Shown in pieces: positions 16,818 through 26,186 of a stretch of 64,000 nt of DNA (the stretch's first letter is position 1; every line of letters begins with the position of its first letter). A program made the translations under genes and the position numbers. The notes beneath the pieces are model-generated. The model had not been told where the DNA came from. It did no database searches and was given only the letters and a program-made list of their open reading frames with translations. Location: assembly GCA_022822305.1 (NCBI GenBank), contig JAJEBY010000002.1, positions 124,001-188,000 of the forward strand. The letters run 5' to 3'. Source of the stretch: Anaerolineae bacterium. Its GTDB lineage: Bacteria > Chloroflexota > Anaerolineae > Aggregatilineales > Phototrophicaceae.

Positions 16818-17222
16818 TTATCGTTCTCGGACCAGCATCATAGATGTATCGGTCTTTTCCACGAAGCCCAGGCGCGCGTAAAATCCACATAGATGCGGCG
16901 CGCAGTCCAGCATGACAATCTCGATATGTTGCAGGCGCATGAGCAACTTTGCAAGCATAGTCGTGGCGATGCCTTGGTCTCGGTAGGCTGAATCCACCAC
17001 CACATCGTCGATCAAGGCGCGATAGATGTCGTCTGTGACCACTCGGCAGAAGCCGATCAGGGATTCGTCATCCCAAACGCCAAGCGTCAGCTGGCTGCGG
17101 TCGAGCGTTTTCTGGACATCGAGCGGGGAGCGGTTGTTCGCCCAATGTGTCTGCTTCAGAAGTTCGCTCAATTCTTCGGCATTGACGGGTTCGGTAAACG
17201 AATAGATATATGGTGTTGCCAT
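16818..17222 (-). CDS. GNAT-family N-acetyltransferase
   Basis: A 134-residue single-domain acetyl-CoA-dependent transferase. The core beta4-alpha3 segment is DDVVVDSAYRDQGIATTMLAKLL, with the Q/RxxGxG/A-like acetyl-CoA loop DQGIAT, followed by CAPHLCGFYARLGFVEK, the usual YxxxGF motif near the C-terminus. The ATG at 17222 has AAGGA eight bases upstream and is preferred to the longer frame starting at 17297. The substrate is unknown. Confidence 0.85.
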   Translation of the reverse strand: MATPYIYSFTEPVNAEELSELLKQTHWANNRSPLDVQKTLDRSQLTLGVWDDESLIGFCRVVTDDIYRALIDDVVVDSAYRDQGIATTMLAKLLMRLQHIEIVMLDCAPHLCGFYARLGFVEKTDTSMMLVRER

Positions 17223-17487
17223 AATTTGGATCCTTACAGCAGAGCGGGCGTCCGAAAGGTATTCAGTCGCTTGGCCCGCGCGTGGCGGAACGGACATGAT
17301 AATGATACATCTTTACTTCGATCCCGCTAAATCCCTTGTACGTCTTGCACATAATCCGCGAGCTGCCCTGCGATTTTTGATTCGTCTCGCGCTATCAATT
17401 GTCATGAACGTTCGCGGGGGGTTTTTGCGAAACATCCGCCAATGCTAGAATAAGCCCAATGCCTAATCAACTTGTGGAGCGAATGCG

Positions 17488-18693
17488 TTGGCTACCTGCC
17501 GCTGGAATTCCTTCATCCAGTTTCTATGTGAAATATACCAATTGCCCACGGAAGAACGCCAATCCGCGGTGGACGAGCTTCTGACGACGCACACGGAATG
17601 GCCGTGGGTGGAGCGCGATCGCGCCACCTTCGTTTATGATTCCTGGACGGCGAGCAGCGTGGCCATTAATCTCGATATCGTCAATCGCGACCCGCCATTC
17701 GAAAAGATGACCCAGCTTGAAGACACTTCGCTTTGGTACCACCAGCGATTTTTTGACCGCGATGCTTTGGTTGACTATATGTACGCGGTGGACGATCCCG
17801 GCACGCCACTGGCGCAAGAGGTGGATTTGATGGATCGGGTCGGTCGCTTCTGGGAGTCCGATCCGCTCAATGGGCTAACGATACAGTCCAGCCAGGTGAC
17901 GACATCCGTGCTGCAAATGCCGAGGGCGCGTCCTTTTCCCGATTGGCAAGCGATGACCGCTGTGCCGCGCGGCAGCATATATCGACATCGCTTCAGTTCG
18001 TCTCAGCTAGGGTTTGCCGATCGAAACCTCTGGGTCTATACGCCGCCGGGATATCGAATTGATGACGGCAGAGAATACCCACTGCTTGTGCTGATGGACG
18101 GGCAATGGGCGATGAACGCCTTGGAGGCGCCCTTCATCGCCGATGCCCTGATCAAGCACGGACGCATGCAGCCGATTATCATCGCCATGATCGCCAGCGG
18201 CAGCCAAGCGGACCGCGTGACCGAATACGTCGCCAATGACAAGCATTACGCGATGATCGTCTCGGAAGTCTTGCCTTTCCTGCAAGCGGAACACCAAATC
18301 GATGCGATTAATCTGGGCTTGGGCGGCGTGGGCGAGGGCGCAGTGGCAGCCGCGCACGCCGCGCTGAAAAACCCGGCCATCTTCGGCCATCTGATCATGA
18401 TTTCTCCGCCGCTCGGCCGCGAGCCGGCAGTTAGAGTGCTGCGCCACTATGCCGAACGCTTTCGCGATTCGCCATTGCTGCCGCGGCGCATTTTTCAGTC
18501 GGTCGGCCGTTACGAACATAACTTGCGTCTGTATCAACCGGCCCTTGCGCTGCGTGGCATTTTGGAACGGCGCATGGACCACGATCCGGATTTGAGCTAC
18601 AAATTCGTCGAAGTGGGCAGCGGGCACAGCTTGGCTGCCTTTAAGAGCGTCATGCCGGAAGCGCTTGCGCATATCTTCCCCGGCTCACAATAG
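17488..18693 (+). CDS. enterochelin-esterase-like alpha/beta hydrolase lacking a visible nucleophile
   Basis: A 401-residue protein with the two-part layout of Fes-type esterases. An N-terminal immunoglobulin-like binding domain contains WPWVERDRATFVYDSW, and from about residue 160 there is an alpha/beta hydrolase of the esterase D type (YTPPGYRI, YPLLVLMDGQWAM). At the nucleophile elbow, where the family has GxSxGG, this protein reads LGLGGVGEGAVAAA with no Ser, Cys or Asp. The C-terminal His is kept in VGSGHSLAAFK. It may be catalytically dead or use another residue. The start is a TTG at 17488 with GGAG eight bases before it. It reads towards rsmI, 34 bases downstream. Confidence 0.75.
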   Translation: MATCRWNSFIQFLCEIYQLPTEERQSAVDELLTTHTEWPWVERDRATFVYDSWTASSVAINLDIVNRDPPFEKMTQLEDTSLWYHQRFFDRDALVDYMYAVDDPGTPLAQEVDLMDRVGRFWESDPLNGLTIQSSQVTTSVLQMPRARPFPDWQAMTAVPRGSIYRHRFSSSQLGFADRNLWVYTPPGYRIDDGREYPLLVLMDGQWAMNALEAPFIADALIKHGRMQPIIIAMIASGSQADRVTEYVANDKHYAMIVSEVLPFLQAEHQIDAINLGLGGVGEGAVAAAHAALKNPAIFGHLIMISPPLGREPAVRVLRHYAERFRDSPLLPRRIFQSVGRYEHNLRLYQPALALRGILERRMDHDPDLSYKFVEVGSGHSLAAFKSVMPEALAHIFPGSQ

Positions 18694-18727
18694 GTCGGCG
18701 CAGGGTCAAGTGACTGGGTAACAACGC

Positions 18728-19552
18728 ATGGGAACGCTGTACGTTGTTCCGACACCAATTGGCAATCTGGAAGATATCACGCTGCGCGCCTTGCGCGTCT
18801 TGCGCGAGTCAGCGCTGATCGCCGCGGAAGACACCCGCACCTCTCGCGTTCTCACGCGACACTTCGAGATCAACACGCCGATGACCAGTTATCATGAGCA
18901 CAACAAGCTCAGCAAACTGGATCATATTTTCGGGGTTCTGGAAAGCGGCGATGTGGCGTTAATTTCCGATGCCGGGACGCCCGGTCTCTCCGATCCGGGA
19001 TATGAACTGATCCGCAAGGCGATTGATGGCGGCTTTGCCGTCGTGCCCTTGCCCGGCGCCTGCGCCATCACCACGGCGCTGGTGGGCTCCGGCATGGCGA
19101 CCGATCGCTTTCTCTTTGTCGGATTCTTGCCGCGCAAGCGATCGGCGCTGGAAAATCAGTTGCGCGAATTGGCGCAGAGACTAGAGACCGTCATCGCCTT
19201 TGAAAGTCCATATCGGCTTAAGGATACGCTTGCGACAATAGCGCGCGTGATGGGCGACGAGCGGCAGGTCTGCGTCGCGCGCGAGCTCAGCAAGCGCTTC
19301 GAAGAATTCTATCGCGGCAGCGCCGGCGCGGCCTGGGCGCATTTCGCGCGCGAGAATCCACGAGGCGAGGTGACGCTGTTGATCGCCGGCGCCAATCTCG
19401 AAGATGTAAACTGGAATGAGCGCGAGGTGCTGTCCGCCTTGCGCGCGCGCCTCGCTGAAGGAGAGTCGCTCTCCTCAGCTGCCAAGGCTATCGCCAAAGT
19501 TTCCGGTTGGGGCAAGAGCGCGGTCTATCAGCTGGGCGTCGCAGAGGACTGA
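18728..19552 (+). CDS. rsmI: 16S rRNA (cytidine1402-2'-O)-methyltransferase
   Basis: SAM-dependent tetrapyrrole-methylase-fold enzyme of 274 residues that 2'-O-methylates C1402 of 16S rRNA in the decoding centre. Hallmarks in order: LYVVPTPIGNLEDITLRAL at the N-terminus, AAEDTRTSRVL, LISDAGTPGLSDPG, PLPGACAITTAL and FVGFLPRKR, all characteristic of RsmI. Length equals the family norm. It converges on the Helicase_C_3 gene, with only 13 bases between stops. Confidence 0.96.
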   Translation: MGTLYVVPTPIGNLEDITLRALRVLRESALIAAEDTRTSRVLTRHFEINTPMTSYHEHNKLSKLDHIFGVLESGDVALISDAGTPGLSDPGYELIRKAIDGGFAVVPLPGACAITTALVGSGMATDRFLFVGFLPRKRSALENQLRELAQRLETVIAFESPYRLKDTLATIARVMGDERQVCVARELSKRFEEFYRGSAGAAWAHFARENPRGEVTLLIAGANLEDVNWNEREVLSALRARLAEGESLSSAAKAIAKVSGWGKSAVYQLGVAED

Positions 19553-19565
19553 GCGCCGCCGGTAG

Positions 19566-21281
19566 TCATCGCGCAGGTTTTAGCTTGGAGATATCTACCT
19601 CGACGCCGTGTTCGCCCAGTTTTTCCCGTAGATCGTCCCATTGACGCTCGCGAATGACGCAAGCCATGGGACCCAGACGCGCGCCCAGATAGCGCCTAAA
19701 GACCGGCATCGCAAAAATCTTATCCAGCGCTTCTTCGCTATTCGTGCGCAAGACAGTCAAACTTTCGAAGCTGAGCGAAGTCCGGGCGTCGTCCTGCCAG
19801 CTGCGCAGCAATTTGGCGATGGGAATCGGCATCGGCTTGCCGTCAAGATGACGCGCGATGAAAGCTTGAATATGTCCCGCGTTGATGTTCTGCGCGGCGG
19901 CGCGCTGGATGCTGTCGCCATCGAGTCTGTAGACGTAGGGATCGCCCGAACCCACCCATTGGGCAAATCGCGCCAGCTGAAAGCGCTCAAAGCGGTTGAC
20001 GCGTCGAGACACGATGAAGGCGCCATCGTTGCGCAGGTCGATTTTGTGCGCGGCTTCAACGGGTTGCGGCCAATCGCTGAATCCCAGAAAGCTGCGCCCG
20101 TAAGCGGTTAGGCGCGCGACGTCTTCGCCGATATCCACCAGACCCAGCCAGTGCATCGGGCCGATCAGGTAAAACTCGATCAGCGATCCTTCGACGGCGT
20201 CCCAACTCTCGAATCCTTTGAGGAATTCTCCCGCCGCGTTGCGAATGTACCAGCTTTCGTAATCGCCATCCGGCCGCTGGAAATCGGGCTCGACATCCTT
20301 GATAACCTCGATCAAATCGTTGATGGAAATCCAGCCATGCTCCGGCGCCAGCTCGCCCAACAAACTCATCACCGAATGACGCGCCGCCGCGGCATCATAA
20401 GACCAACCGGAGTCATCGGGAAACAACCCCGGCACATGCCAGAGATCGCGATAGTTTATGCAATCCAGCCAAGCCCTGGAGAGCAGCTCAATTTGCTCGG
20501 AACGCGTGCCGCTTAAGAAGGTGCGCACCGGGTCTCGCCGGGGCTGCGCGCGATCCTCGTGCGCGGCGAGCAAATTGGCGCCGACAGCCACGCCAAGCAT
20601 GAATCCGAGACGAATTTCACTGTCATGCAGCAGATGAGGCATAATTGCGTTGACCAGATCGTCGGCAAATCCACCGTCATGAACGGTGACGGAATTGGCT
20701 TGCAGGTATGCCAATAGCGTGGTCAGATCATCGATGATCGAAGTATCGGCCGGTGAGATGTCGCTGACATCGTCAATCAGCGCCAACCCGGGAAGCTCAT
20801 CCGCTGCCGCCGTCTCGTCATCGTCAAGACGCTCGTAGCTGGTCTTGTGCAGGGGCAGCGCTTCGATCACATCCGTCGGCACATAGACAAAGCAAATGAC
20901 GTTGTCGCCCACCTTGTCATAGGCTTCGCCAATCAGCCCTCGATAGTACAGGGCTTCCGCGATGCTCTGCGCGGCCAGATGCGGCTGTTCCTTCTGGATT
21001 TGGCCGCGTCCCATCTTGCGGATCTGTCCATAGAAGCGCTCGAATTGACCGATCTTCATGCGCTGTCCCGCGCTGCTCACCAGCAACTGCAGCGCAGCCT
21101 TTGTCGATTCTTCGAGTTTGTCCCAAATGGTTTCGACCATCTGCGGATCGAGCATGACACTTTGCAGCCCAGCGATCATCTCGTCATCGCGCAGCTGCGT
21201 GCTGTCGACTCCCCAGACCTCCGCCAGGGCCGGCAGCATGCCCGGATCGTAATCGTGCAGGGTGGCCACAAGATTCTTCAT
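19566..21281 (-). CDS. helicase-associated (XPB/Ssl2 Helicase_C_3-like) domain protein
   Basis: A 571-residue protein without helicase Walker motifs. The C-terminal 90 residues (PIPIAKLLRSWQDDARTSL, a hydrophobic strand, then VFRRYLGARLGPMACVIR) look like the Helicase_C_3 domain found attached to XPB-type helicases and also in free-standing Chloroflexota and actinobacterial proteins. The middle is alpha-helical with winged-helix-like stretches. Its ATG overlaps by one base the stop of a small zinc-ribbon gene (TGATG), so the two are almost certainly made together and may act together on nucleic acid. A function in transcription or repair is inference. Confidence 0.7.
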   Translation of the reverse strand: MKNLVATLHDYDPGMLPALAEVWGVDSTQLRDDEMIAGLQSVMLDPQMVETIWDKLEESTKAALQLLVSSAGQRMKIGQFERFYGQIRKMGRGQIQKEQPHLAAQSIAEALYYRGLIGEAYDKVGDNVICFVYVPTDVIEALPLHKTSYERLDDDETAAADELPGLALIDDVSDISPADTSIIDDLTTLLAYLQANSVTVHDGGFADDLVNAIMPHLLHDSEIRLGFMLGVAVGANLLAAHEDRAQPRRDPVRTFLSGTRSEQIELLSRAWLDCINYRDLWHVPGLFPDDSGWSYDAAAARHSVMSLLGELAPEHGWISINDLIEVIKDVEPDFQRPDGDYESWYIRNAAGEFLKGFESWDAVEGSLIEFYLIGPMHWLGLVDIGEDVARLTAYGRSFLGFSDWPQPVEAAHKIDLRNDGAFIVSRRVNRFERFQLARFAQWVGSGDPYVYRLDGDSIQRAAAQNINAGHIQAFIARHLDGKPMPIPIAKLLRSWQDDARTSLSFESLTVLRTNSEEALDKIFAMPVFRRYLGARLGPMACVIRERQWDDLREKLGEHGVEVDISKLKPAR

Positions 21282-21652
21282 CAGCGGGACATTCCCTCAC
21301 CGACGAGCACGGCGTAGATATCGAAATGCAGGCTGATATTGCCGCCCTCGTGAATGCTGAAAATGATGCGCGTGGGCGCTTGGCAGGTAGGACAGTGAAA
21401 ATCTATGAAGCTCTGTGTCGCGGCGCGCAGCTCCGGAGTCAAATCGTCAAAGATATGCCGCAGCTTACGTTGCAAATGCGAGCGACCATCCGCTTGATAG
21501 AAGCTGCGCCAGCGAAATCGAATGCGATGCGCGCAGCGGGGACAGGTATAGACGGTGGTTCCAGGGACGCGGTTGCGAAAGTCTTCGCCGTCCAGCAATC
21601 CACGCATGACGGCATCCGGCGCAAAATGGTCGATTACGAGGCTCTTGGACAT
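21281..21652 (-). CDS. small zinc-ribbon protein
   Basis: A 123-residue protein with two CxxC knuckles, YTCPRCAHRIRF near residue 36 and FHCPTCQAPTR near 87, the pattern of a zinc ribbon with a helical insert. The ATG at 21652 is chosen because the longer frame (to 21688) adds only an unstructured stretch. It directly precedes and overlaps the Helicase_C_3 protein. I do not recognise a named family. A nucleic-acid or protein adaptor is likely. Confidence 0.65.
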   Translation of the reverse strand: MSKSLVIDHFAPDAVMRGLLDGEDFRNRVPGTTVYTCPRCAHRIRFRWRSFYQADGRSHLQRKLRHIFDDLTPELRAATQSFIDFHCPTCQAPTRIIFSIHEGGNISLHFDIYAVLVGEGMSR

Positions 21653-21721
21653 CGCTTGCGGCGCTCCAATCCTCCTCAATGATAGCACAGCTCGCCTCTT
21701 TGACGGCCCGCGCGCGGGTCG

Positions 21722-22627
21722 CTAGTCGAGGTAAAGTGCGCCCTGCCCCAAGTAAACACATTCGCCGCCGATGCTAACATTGGCGACTTGGTCGCCTCTT
21801 CGGCCCACGTGAATATCTATGAAGCTGGGACGTCCCATTTCAATGCCTTGTTCGCTCACCATTTCGTCACTGGCGACAAGACCGTATTTGAGCAGGTACG
21901 CGCCCAGGGGCCCGCTGGCCGAACCGGTGGCCGGGTCTTCGGCAACACCCAATGCCGGCGCGAACATGCGACTGTGCGCGGTGGATCCCGGGTATTCGGT
22001 TTCGGTGGTTGTCACAAAGACTTGCTCGGCAGCGCTTCCCTTCAGGATTGCCTGCCAACGGTCGAGACGAAGACTGACGCGCCGGATCGCCTCCAGCGAA
22101 GTCACGACGACGTAGAGAAAGGGCAAGCCGGAGCTGACCACCTGGCAGGGCGCGCTCGGATGCAGGTCGTCGAGAGCGATTGACAGCATTGCGGCGATGG
22201 CCGCGCGATCGTGAAGGATATCGAGAAACGTTGGCAGTGGCTGACGCATATGTACGCGAGCGGGCTTGCCGTCGTTGTCGGCTTTAACGGTAACTTCTAT
22301 CGGTCCTATACCCTCCTCGAAAATGATGGATTTGCTGCCATCAATTGCGCCGAACTTGCCGAGCCGCGCCAGCAGCCAAGCCGTGCCCACGGTGGGATGA
22401 CCGGCCATGGGCAGTTCCGCAGCCGGAGTGAAAATGCGGACGCGAAAGTCGTTGGCGGGGTCTTGCGGCGGAAATACGAAGGTCGTCTCGGAAAGATTCA
22501 ATTCTTTGGCTATCGCCTGCATGGTGGAGACTGACAGATCAAGCGGCGGATCGGTGAAGACTGCCAGCGGATTGCCACCGAAGCGCCGATTGGTGAAGAC
22601 ATCAAGCAGGTGATATCGCAGGTTCAT
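21722..22627 (-). CDS. PhzF-family isomerase
   Basis: A 301-residue protein of the PhzF/diaminopimelate-epimerase fold. It starts [24 protein letters not shown], carries the catalytic Glu in [12 protein letters not shown] and ends each lobe with the typical glycine turns [12 protein letters not shown] and [15 protein letters not shown]. The frame is open a further 87 codons upstream, but the ATG at 22627 begins exactly at the family N-terminus and gives the normal length. No phenazine genes adjoin, so it is one of the many PhzF-like proteins of unknown substrate. It is divergent from the M24 peptidase. Confidence 0.9.
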   Translation of the reverse strand: MNLRYHLLDVFTNRRFGGNPLAVFTDPPLDLSVSTMQAIAKELNLSETTFVFPPQDPANDFRVRIFTPAAELPMAGHPTVGTAWLLARLGKFGAIDGSKSIIFEEGIGPIEVTVKADNDGKPARVHMRQPLPTFLDILHDRAAIAAMLSIALDDLHPSAPCQVVSSGLPFLYVVVTSLEAIRRVSLRLDRWQAILKGSAAEQVFVTTTETEYPGSTAHSRMFAPALGVAEDPATGSASGPLGAYLLKYGLVASDEMVSEQGIEMGRPSFIDIHVGRRGDQVANVSIGGECVYLGQGALYLD

Positions 22628-22842
22628 AAGTTCACTATGCTCCGGCCGGTCTTGCGAATCGCAAATGAATGATCGACATAGAGATTTATAACACAGGTAG
22701 GCGCAAACTGACCAAGCCTTAGGCGATTGGCGAATATATTGCGCATGCAATCTGCGCCATGCTGGCGACGGAAGTTTGAAGTGGACGGCCAGCGTCGAGT
22801 ACACTCCGCAATGCGAAGACGGAGTATTGGAGGGTATTGGAG

Positions 22843-23931
22843 ATGGCAATTGATTATCAAGCGCGACTGGAAAAGCTGCTGGAAGCATCGGGCGCCGATG
22901 CGGTGGCGATGGTCCCGGGTGAAAACATGGTGTATTTCACCGGCATGCACTTTCATCTCTCCGAACGCCCGATCGTGGCGATCTACAATCAGGATGGTCT
23001 ATCGTTTATCATCCCTGAGTTGGAAGTGGTCAAGCTGGATGCCAATCCCGAGCTGGAGACGCGGCGCTTCTTATGGTCCGACCAGAGTTGGTTTGAGCCC
23101 GCCTTCGATGCGGCAGCGCGAGATTTGGCGCTTGCGGAACAGTCTCTGGCGCTGGACGGGCAGACGCTGCGGCTCTTCGAGTGGTTGGCTTTTGAGCGAG
23201 CCGGGGTCCCGGCCAAGAATGCGCTTGATGTCGGAGAGCTGTTCCTGCGCATACGGTCGCGCAAGGCGCCGGAAGAAATCGCCTATATGCAGAAGGCGAT
23301 TGATATCAGCGAAGCCGCTCTGGAAGCGACTATGGCTTGGGCGCGGCCCGGCATGACCGAACGTCAGATTGCGGACCGGCTTGCATCCGAAATGCTGGAG
23401 GGTGGCGCGCAGGGTCTGGCCTTTAACACGGTGCTGTCTGGCGAGAAGAGCGGCCTGCCCCATGGCAGCGTGGCCGATCGCGTCTGGGGCGAAGATGAAT
23501 TCCTGCTGATCGATTTTGGCGCGCGCTACAACGATTATCCGGCCGATATCACACGCACATTCTGCGTCGGCGAGCCGAGCGCGCAGATGCGGGCGATGTA
23601 CGATGCGGTCTATGGCGCCAACAAGGCCGCGCGCGAGTTTGCTCGTCCCGGCGTCACCTGTGAGGCCGTCGATCGCGTGGCGCGCGACGTGATTGAAGCG
23701 GCTGGATTAGGCGAGTTTTTCATGCATCGACTAGGGCATGGTTTGGGCTTGAGCGTGCACGAACTGCCGAATATTGTGGAAGGCAACCAGCAGGAACTGG
23801 AACCCGGGATGGTCTTCACAATCGAGCCGGGCGTCTACATTCCCGGTGTCGGCGGTGTACGCATTGAAGATAACGTCGCCGTGACCGAGGACGGATTGAA
23901 TGTGCTCACTTCATTCCGTCGAGAGCTCTAA
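22843..23931 (+). CDS. M24 family Xaa-Pro aminopeptidase
   Basis: Dimetal aminopeptidase P-type protein of 362 residues with a creatinase N-domain and a pita-bread catalytic domain. The metal ligands can be placed: the Asp pair in LLIDFGARYNDYPADITRTF, His in HRLGHGLGLSVHELP, Glu in FTIEPGVYIPG and Glu in VRIEDNVAVTEDG. The ATG at 22843 has GGAGGG eight bases upstream. A TTG two codons earlier also opens the frame. It should release N-terminal residues next to proline. No peptide transporter is adjacent. Confidence 0.93.
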   Translation: MAIDYQARLEKLLEASGADAVAMVPGENMVYFTGMHFHLSERPIVAIYNQDGLSFIIPELEVVKLDANPELETRRFLWSDQSWFEPAFDAAARDLALAEQSLALDGQTLRLFEWLAFERAGVPAKNALDVGELFLRIRSRKAPEEIAYMQKAIDISEAALEATMAWARPGMTERQIADRLASEMLEGGAQGLAFNTVLSGEKSGLPHGSVADRVWGEDEFLLIDFGARYNDYPADITRTFCVGEPSAQMRAMYDAVYGANKAAREFARPGVTCEAVDRVARDVIEAAGLGEFFMHRLGHGLGLSVHELPNIVEGNQQELEPGMVFTIEPGVYIPGVGGVRIEDNVAVTEDGLNVLTSFRREL

Positions 23932-24024
23932 AACGGGGAGAGGGCAGTCGCAAGGCAGCTTCCGCAATCGCGTATTCCAAATGCCCCAGCGGTGTTTTTG
24001 GCAGCTGTGAACGATGTGGTGGCG

Positions 24025-24522
24025 CTATGCGCGCATGACGCCACAAGTTGGCGCGTCCCAGGGCAAGCGCTGATGCTCAGTCAGCAGCCGTTGCAGATTC
24101 GCGAATACTGCCGGCGGGAATGCCGCGCCGCGCTTGAGTGTCATATCCACATTCATGGCGACGACCTCGACGCTGGCGGCGAGTTGCTCGCGCGATTCAT
24201 TGACCAGGAAGCCCATAAGGTAGGTGCGCTTCGGCGTTAGACCAATCAGGCGCACGTAGACACTGACCAGATCGTCTTCCAGCACCTCGGCGAAGTAGCG
24301 AACGTGCTGCTCGAGAGCATAATTTCCGTAGGCATCAGCACGCTGATACAAGTCGCCCATGCCCGCTTGACGATAGATTGAGCCTATGCCGCGCTCGGCG
24401 AGGCGCAGATAATACTGGACATTCATGTGCTGATTCTCATCCATGAATGCGGCTGGGATCGTCTGGCGGAACTGCCGCTCCAACTGACGAATCTCGTCGA
24501 GTGACACCTTGAATTTGGACAT
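24025..24522 (-). CDS. acyl-CoA thioesterase (hotdog fold)
   Basis: A 165-residue hotdog-fold protein. The segment IPAAFMDENQHMNVQYYLRLAERG matches the 4-hydroxybenzoyl-CoA thioesterase type active-site helix, with Asp before the H-M-N. The central strand HVRYFAEVLEDDLVSVYVRLIG is also typical. It would hydrolyse acyl-CoA thioesters in the cytosol, with unknown chain specificity. The ATG at 24522 begins the conserved region, while the frame extends 26 codons further to 24600. It is divergent from the WD40 gene. Confidence 0.8.
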   Translation of the reverse strand: MSKFKVSLDEIRQLERQFRQTIPAAFMDENQHMNVQYYLRLAERGIGSIYRQAGMGDLYQRADAYGNYALEQHVRYFAEVLEDDLVSVYVRLIGLTPKRTYLMGFLVNESREQLAASVEVVAMNVDMTLKRGAAFPPAVFANLQRLLTEHQRLPWDAPTCGVMRA

Positions 24523-24668
24523 CGCGATGTGGCGTTCCTTTGAACTTGGCCAATCTCCGCCATTATAGTTCGTCTCGGCATTAAGTTCGCCGCTCAACAC
24601 CGGTGATCGTCATGGCCTGTGCTATATTCTTGACGTTGAAGCCAGACTAGCTTTGGTGATGGTTCACC

Positions 24669-25580
24669 ATGCAAGTAATCAGCGCGCAAAACGTGAAGCG
24701 TCTCGGGCGTATGGGCACGGTTTCTTTCGGGTGGATATCTCAAGTTGCCTGGTCGCCTGGCGGCGACATGTTGGCGATCTGTGGCGGCGAAGGCGTCGCG
24801 GTCTATGTCAATGGCTTTGGCGGTCAACCCGATTATCGCGCGCAATGCCTGGGCGCGCCGGTCAAGGGGGTCGCCTTCAGTCCAGATAAGCGGCTGCTGG
24901 CGTCAGTTGGGGCCGACATGTGTTTGACGCTCTGGCGGCTTTCCGGGCCGGGCCTGCGCGAAATATTGAGCCTGCCTGGCCACGTCGATTCCGTGGATGC
25001 CGTCGCCTTCAGTCCGCAAGGCGATCTCGTCGCCACCGCCAGCGCCGATCAATCGCTGCGGGTATGGGACGCGGCCTCTGGAGCGCTGAAGTCGGTGCTA
25101 ACGGGACATAGCGATGAAGTGACCACTGTGGCTTATGGACGGGACCGGCGGCTGTATTCGGGGGGTCGCGATGGCTGCATCTATGCCTGGGGCGCGGAGC
25201 CCGGGGGCAGTGTCGCGCTTGTGGGCGCGCATGACGACTGGATAAGGCAAATCACGGTCAATGCTGTGGCAGATGCCTTGGCGTCGGCGAGCAAAGACAT
25301 GACGATTCGACTCTGGGACCTCGCCGGCGACGCCCCTGCCAGGAACTTGCCGGGTCACGACGGCGGCGCCGATGCCGTGTCATTTGCGCCCGATGGCAGT
25401 TTGCTGGCCAGCGGCGGTCGCGACAACCGGCTGCGGATATGGCGCGTGAAAAGCGGAGAGGTCTTACGAGAAATCCCTGCGCACAATCGGCCGGTGCTAG
25501 ACGCTGCCTTCAATCCAACCGGCACGCTGCTGGCGACCGGCGGAGGCGACAATCGTGTTCACTTGTGGGGGATAACCTAG
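24669..25580 (+). CDS. WD40 repeat protein
   Basis: A 303-residue beta-propeller made of about seven WD40 blades of roughly 42 residues. Clear blade ends are SLRVWDAASGAL, TIRLWDLAGDAP, RLRIWRVKSGEV and RVHLWGIT, each preceded by a GH or AF-SP turn such as GHVDSVDAVAFSPQGDL. There is no signal peptide or kinase domain, so it is a cytosolic scaffold of unknown partner. The propeller fills the whole protein and seems complete. Confidence 0.85.
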   Translation: MQVISAQNVKRLGRMGTVSFGWISQVAWSPGGDMLAICGGEGVAVYVNGFGGQPDYRAQCLGAPVKGVAFSPDKRLLASVGADMCLTLWRLSGPGLREILSLPGHVDSVDAVAFSPQGDLVATASADQSLRVWDAASGALKSVLTGHSDEVTTVAYGRDRRLYSGGRDGCIYAWGAEPGGSVALVGAHDDWIRQITVNAVADALASASKDMTIRLWDLAGDAPARNLPGHDGGADAVSFAPDGSLLASGGRDNRLRIWRVKSGEVLREIPAHNRPVLDAAFNPTGTLLATGGGDNRVHLWGIT

Positions 25581-25661
25581 CATGGCCGCCGCGTCGGTCG
25601 GCATTCGTGCTATGATGCAAGCATACGGAAATGTATCTTGGGCAAAAGGAGCGTTGCGACG

Positions 25662-26147
25662 ATGACGGCGACAAGTGAATTGGACAAGGCGCGTAGACGG
25701 CAGGTCGCGGCGATGGGCATGACTTGCAAGATTCTGGGGCATATCCTCGACAACGTCAGTGAACAGCAGGCGCATGATCTGCGCGATGGCGCCGATGGAT
25801 GGTCGATAGTCGAGATCGTCTGTCATCTGCGAGATTTCGATGATGTATTCCATGGGCGCGCCGATATGATTCGTCGCCAAGATCATCCGCAGCTACCAGC
25901 GTATGACCACGAAGCGATGGCGATCGACCGGGCGTATCAAAGCGAGCAGGTCTCCGATGCCTTCGCTGCCTTGAAAGACTCCCGCCAACGTTTTCGTGAC
26001 TTCTTCAAAGGGCTGAGCGCGGACGAATGGGAACGAGCGGGCGTCCATCCTGAACAAGGCAATTTCAGCATGGCCGATGCCGCTATGCAGGTGGTTATGC
26101 ATGATTTGGATCATCTCGAGCAAATCACGCGAGTCTTGGCTCAGTAG
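25662..26147 (+). CDS. DinB-like four-helix protein
   Basis: A 161-residue DinB/YfiT-fold protein. It shows the helix-start segment DGWSIVEIVCHLRDFDDVF, with a His in position for the metal triad, and the C-terminal VMHDLDHLEQITRVL, which supplies two further His. Such proteins are metal-dependent thiol-linked transferases or of unknown role. The ATG at 25662 is preferred to the TTG at 25638, and AAAGGA lies about 11 bases before it. The xpt gene follows 39 bases later on the same strand. Confidence 0.8.
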   Translation: MTATSELDKARRRQVAAMGMTCKILGHILDNVSEQQAHDLRDGADGWSIVEIVCHLRDFDDVFHGRADMIRRQDHPQLPAYDHEAMAIDRAYQSEQVSDAFAALKDSRQRFRDFFKGLSADEWERAGVHPEQGNFSMADAAMQVVMHDLDHLEQITRVLAQ

Positions 26148-26186
26148 CTTTCCGGCTTTCGCGGTTCATTTTGCAGGAGTCATTAG

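Noticed and set aside
26148..26186. Purine riboswitch before xpt
   Set aside because: Only 39 bases separate the DinB-like stop from the xpt start, too short for the aptamer and platform.
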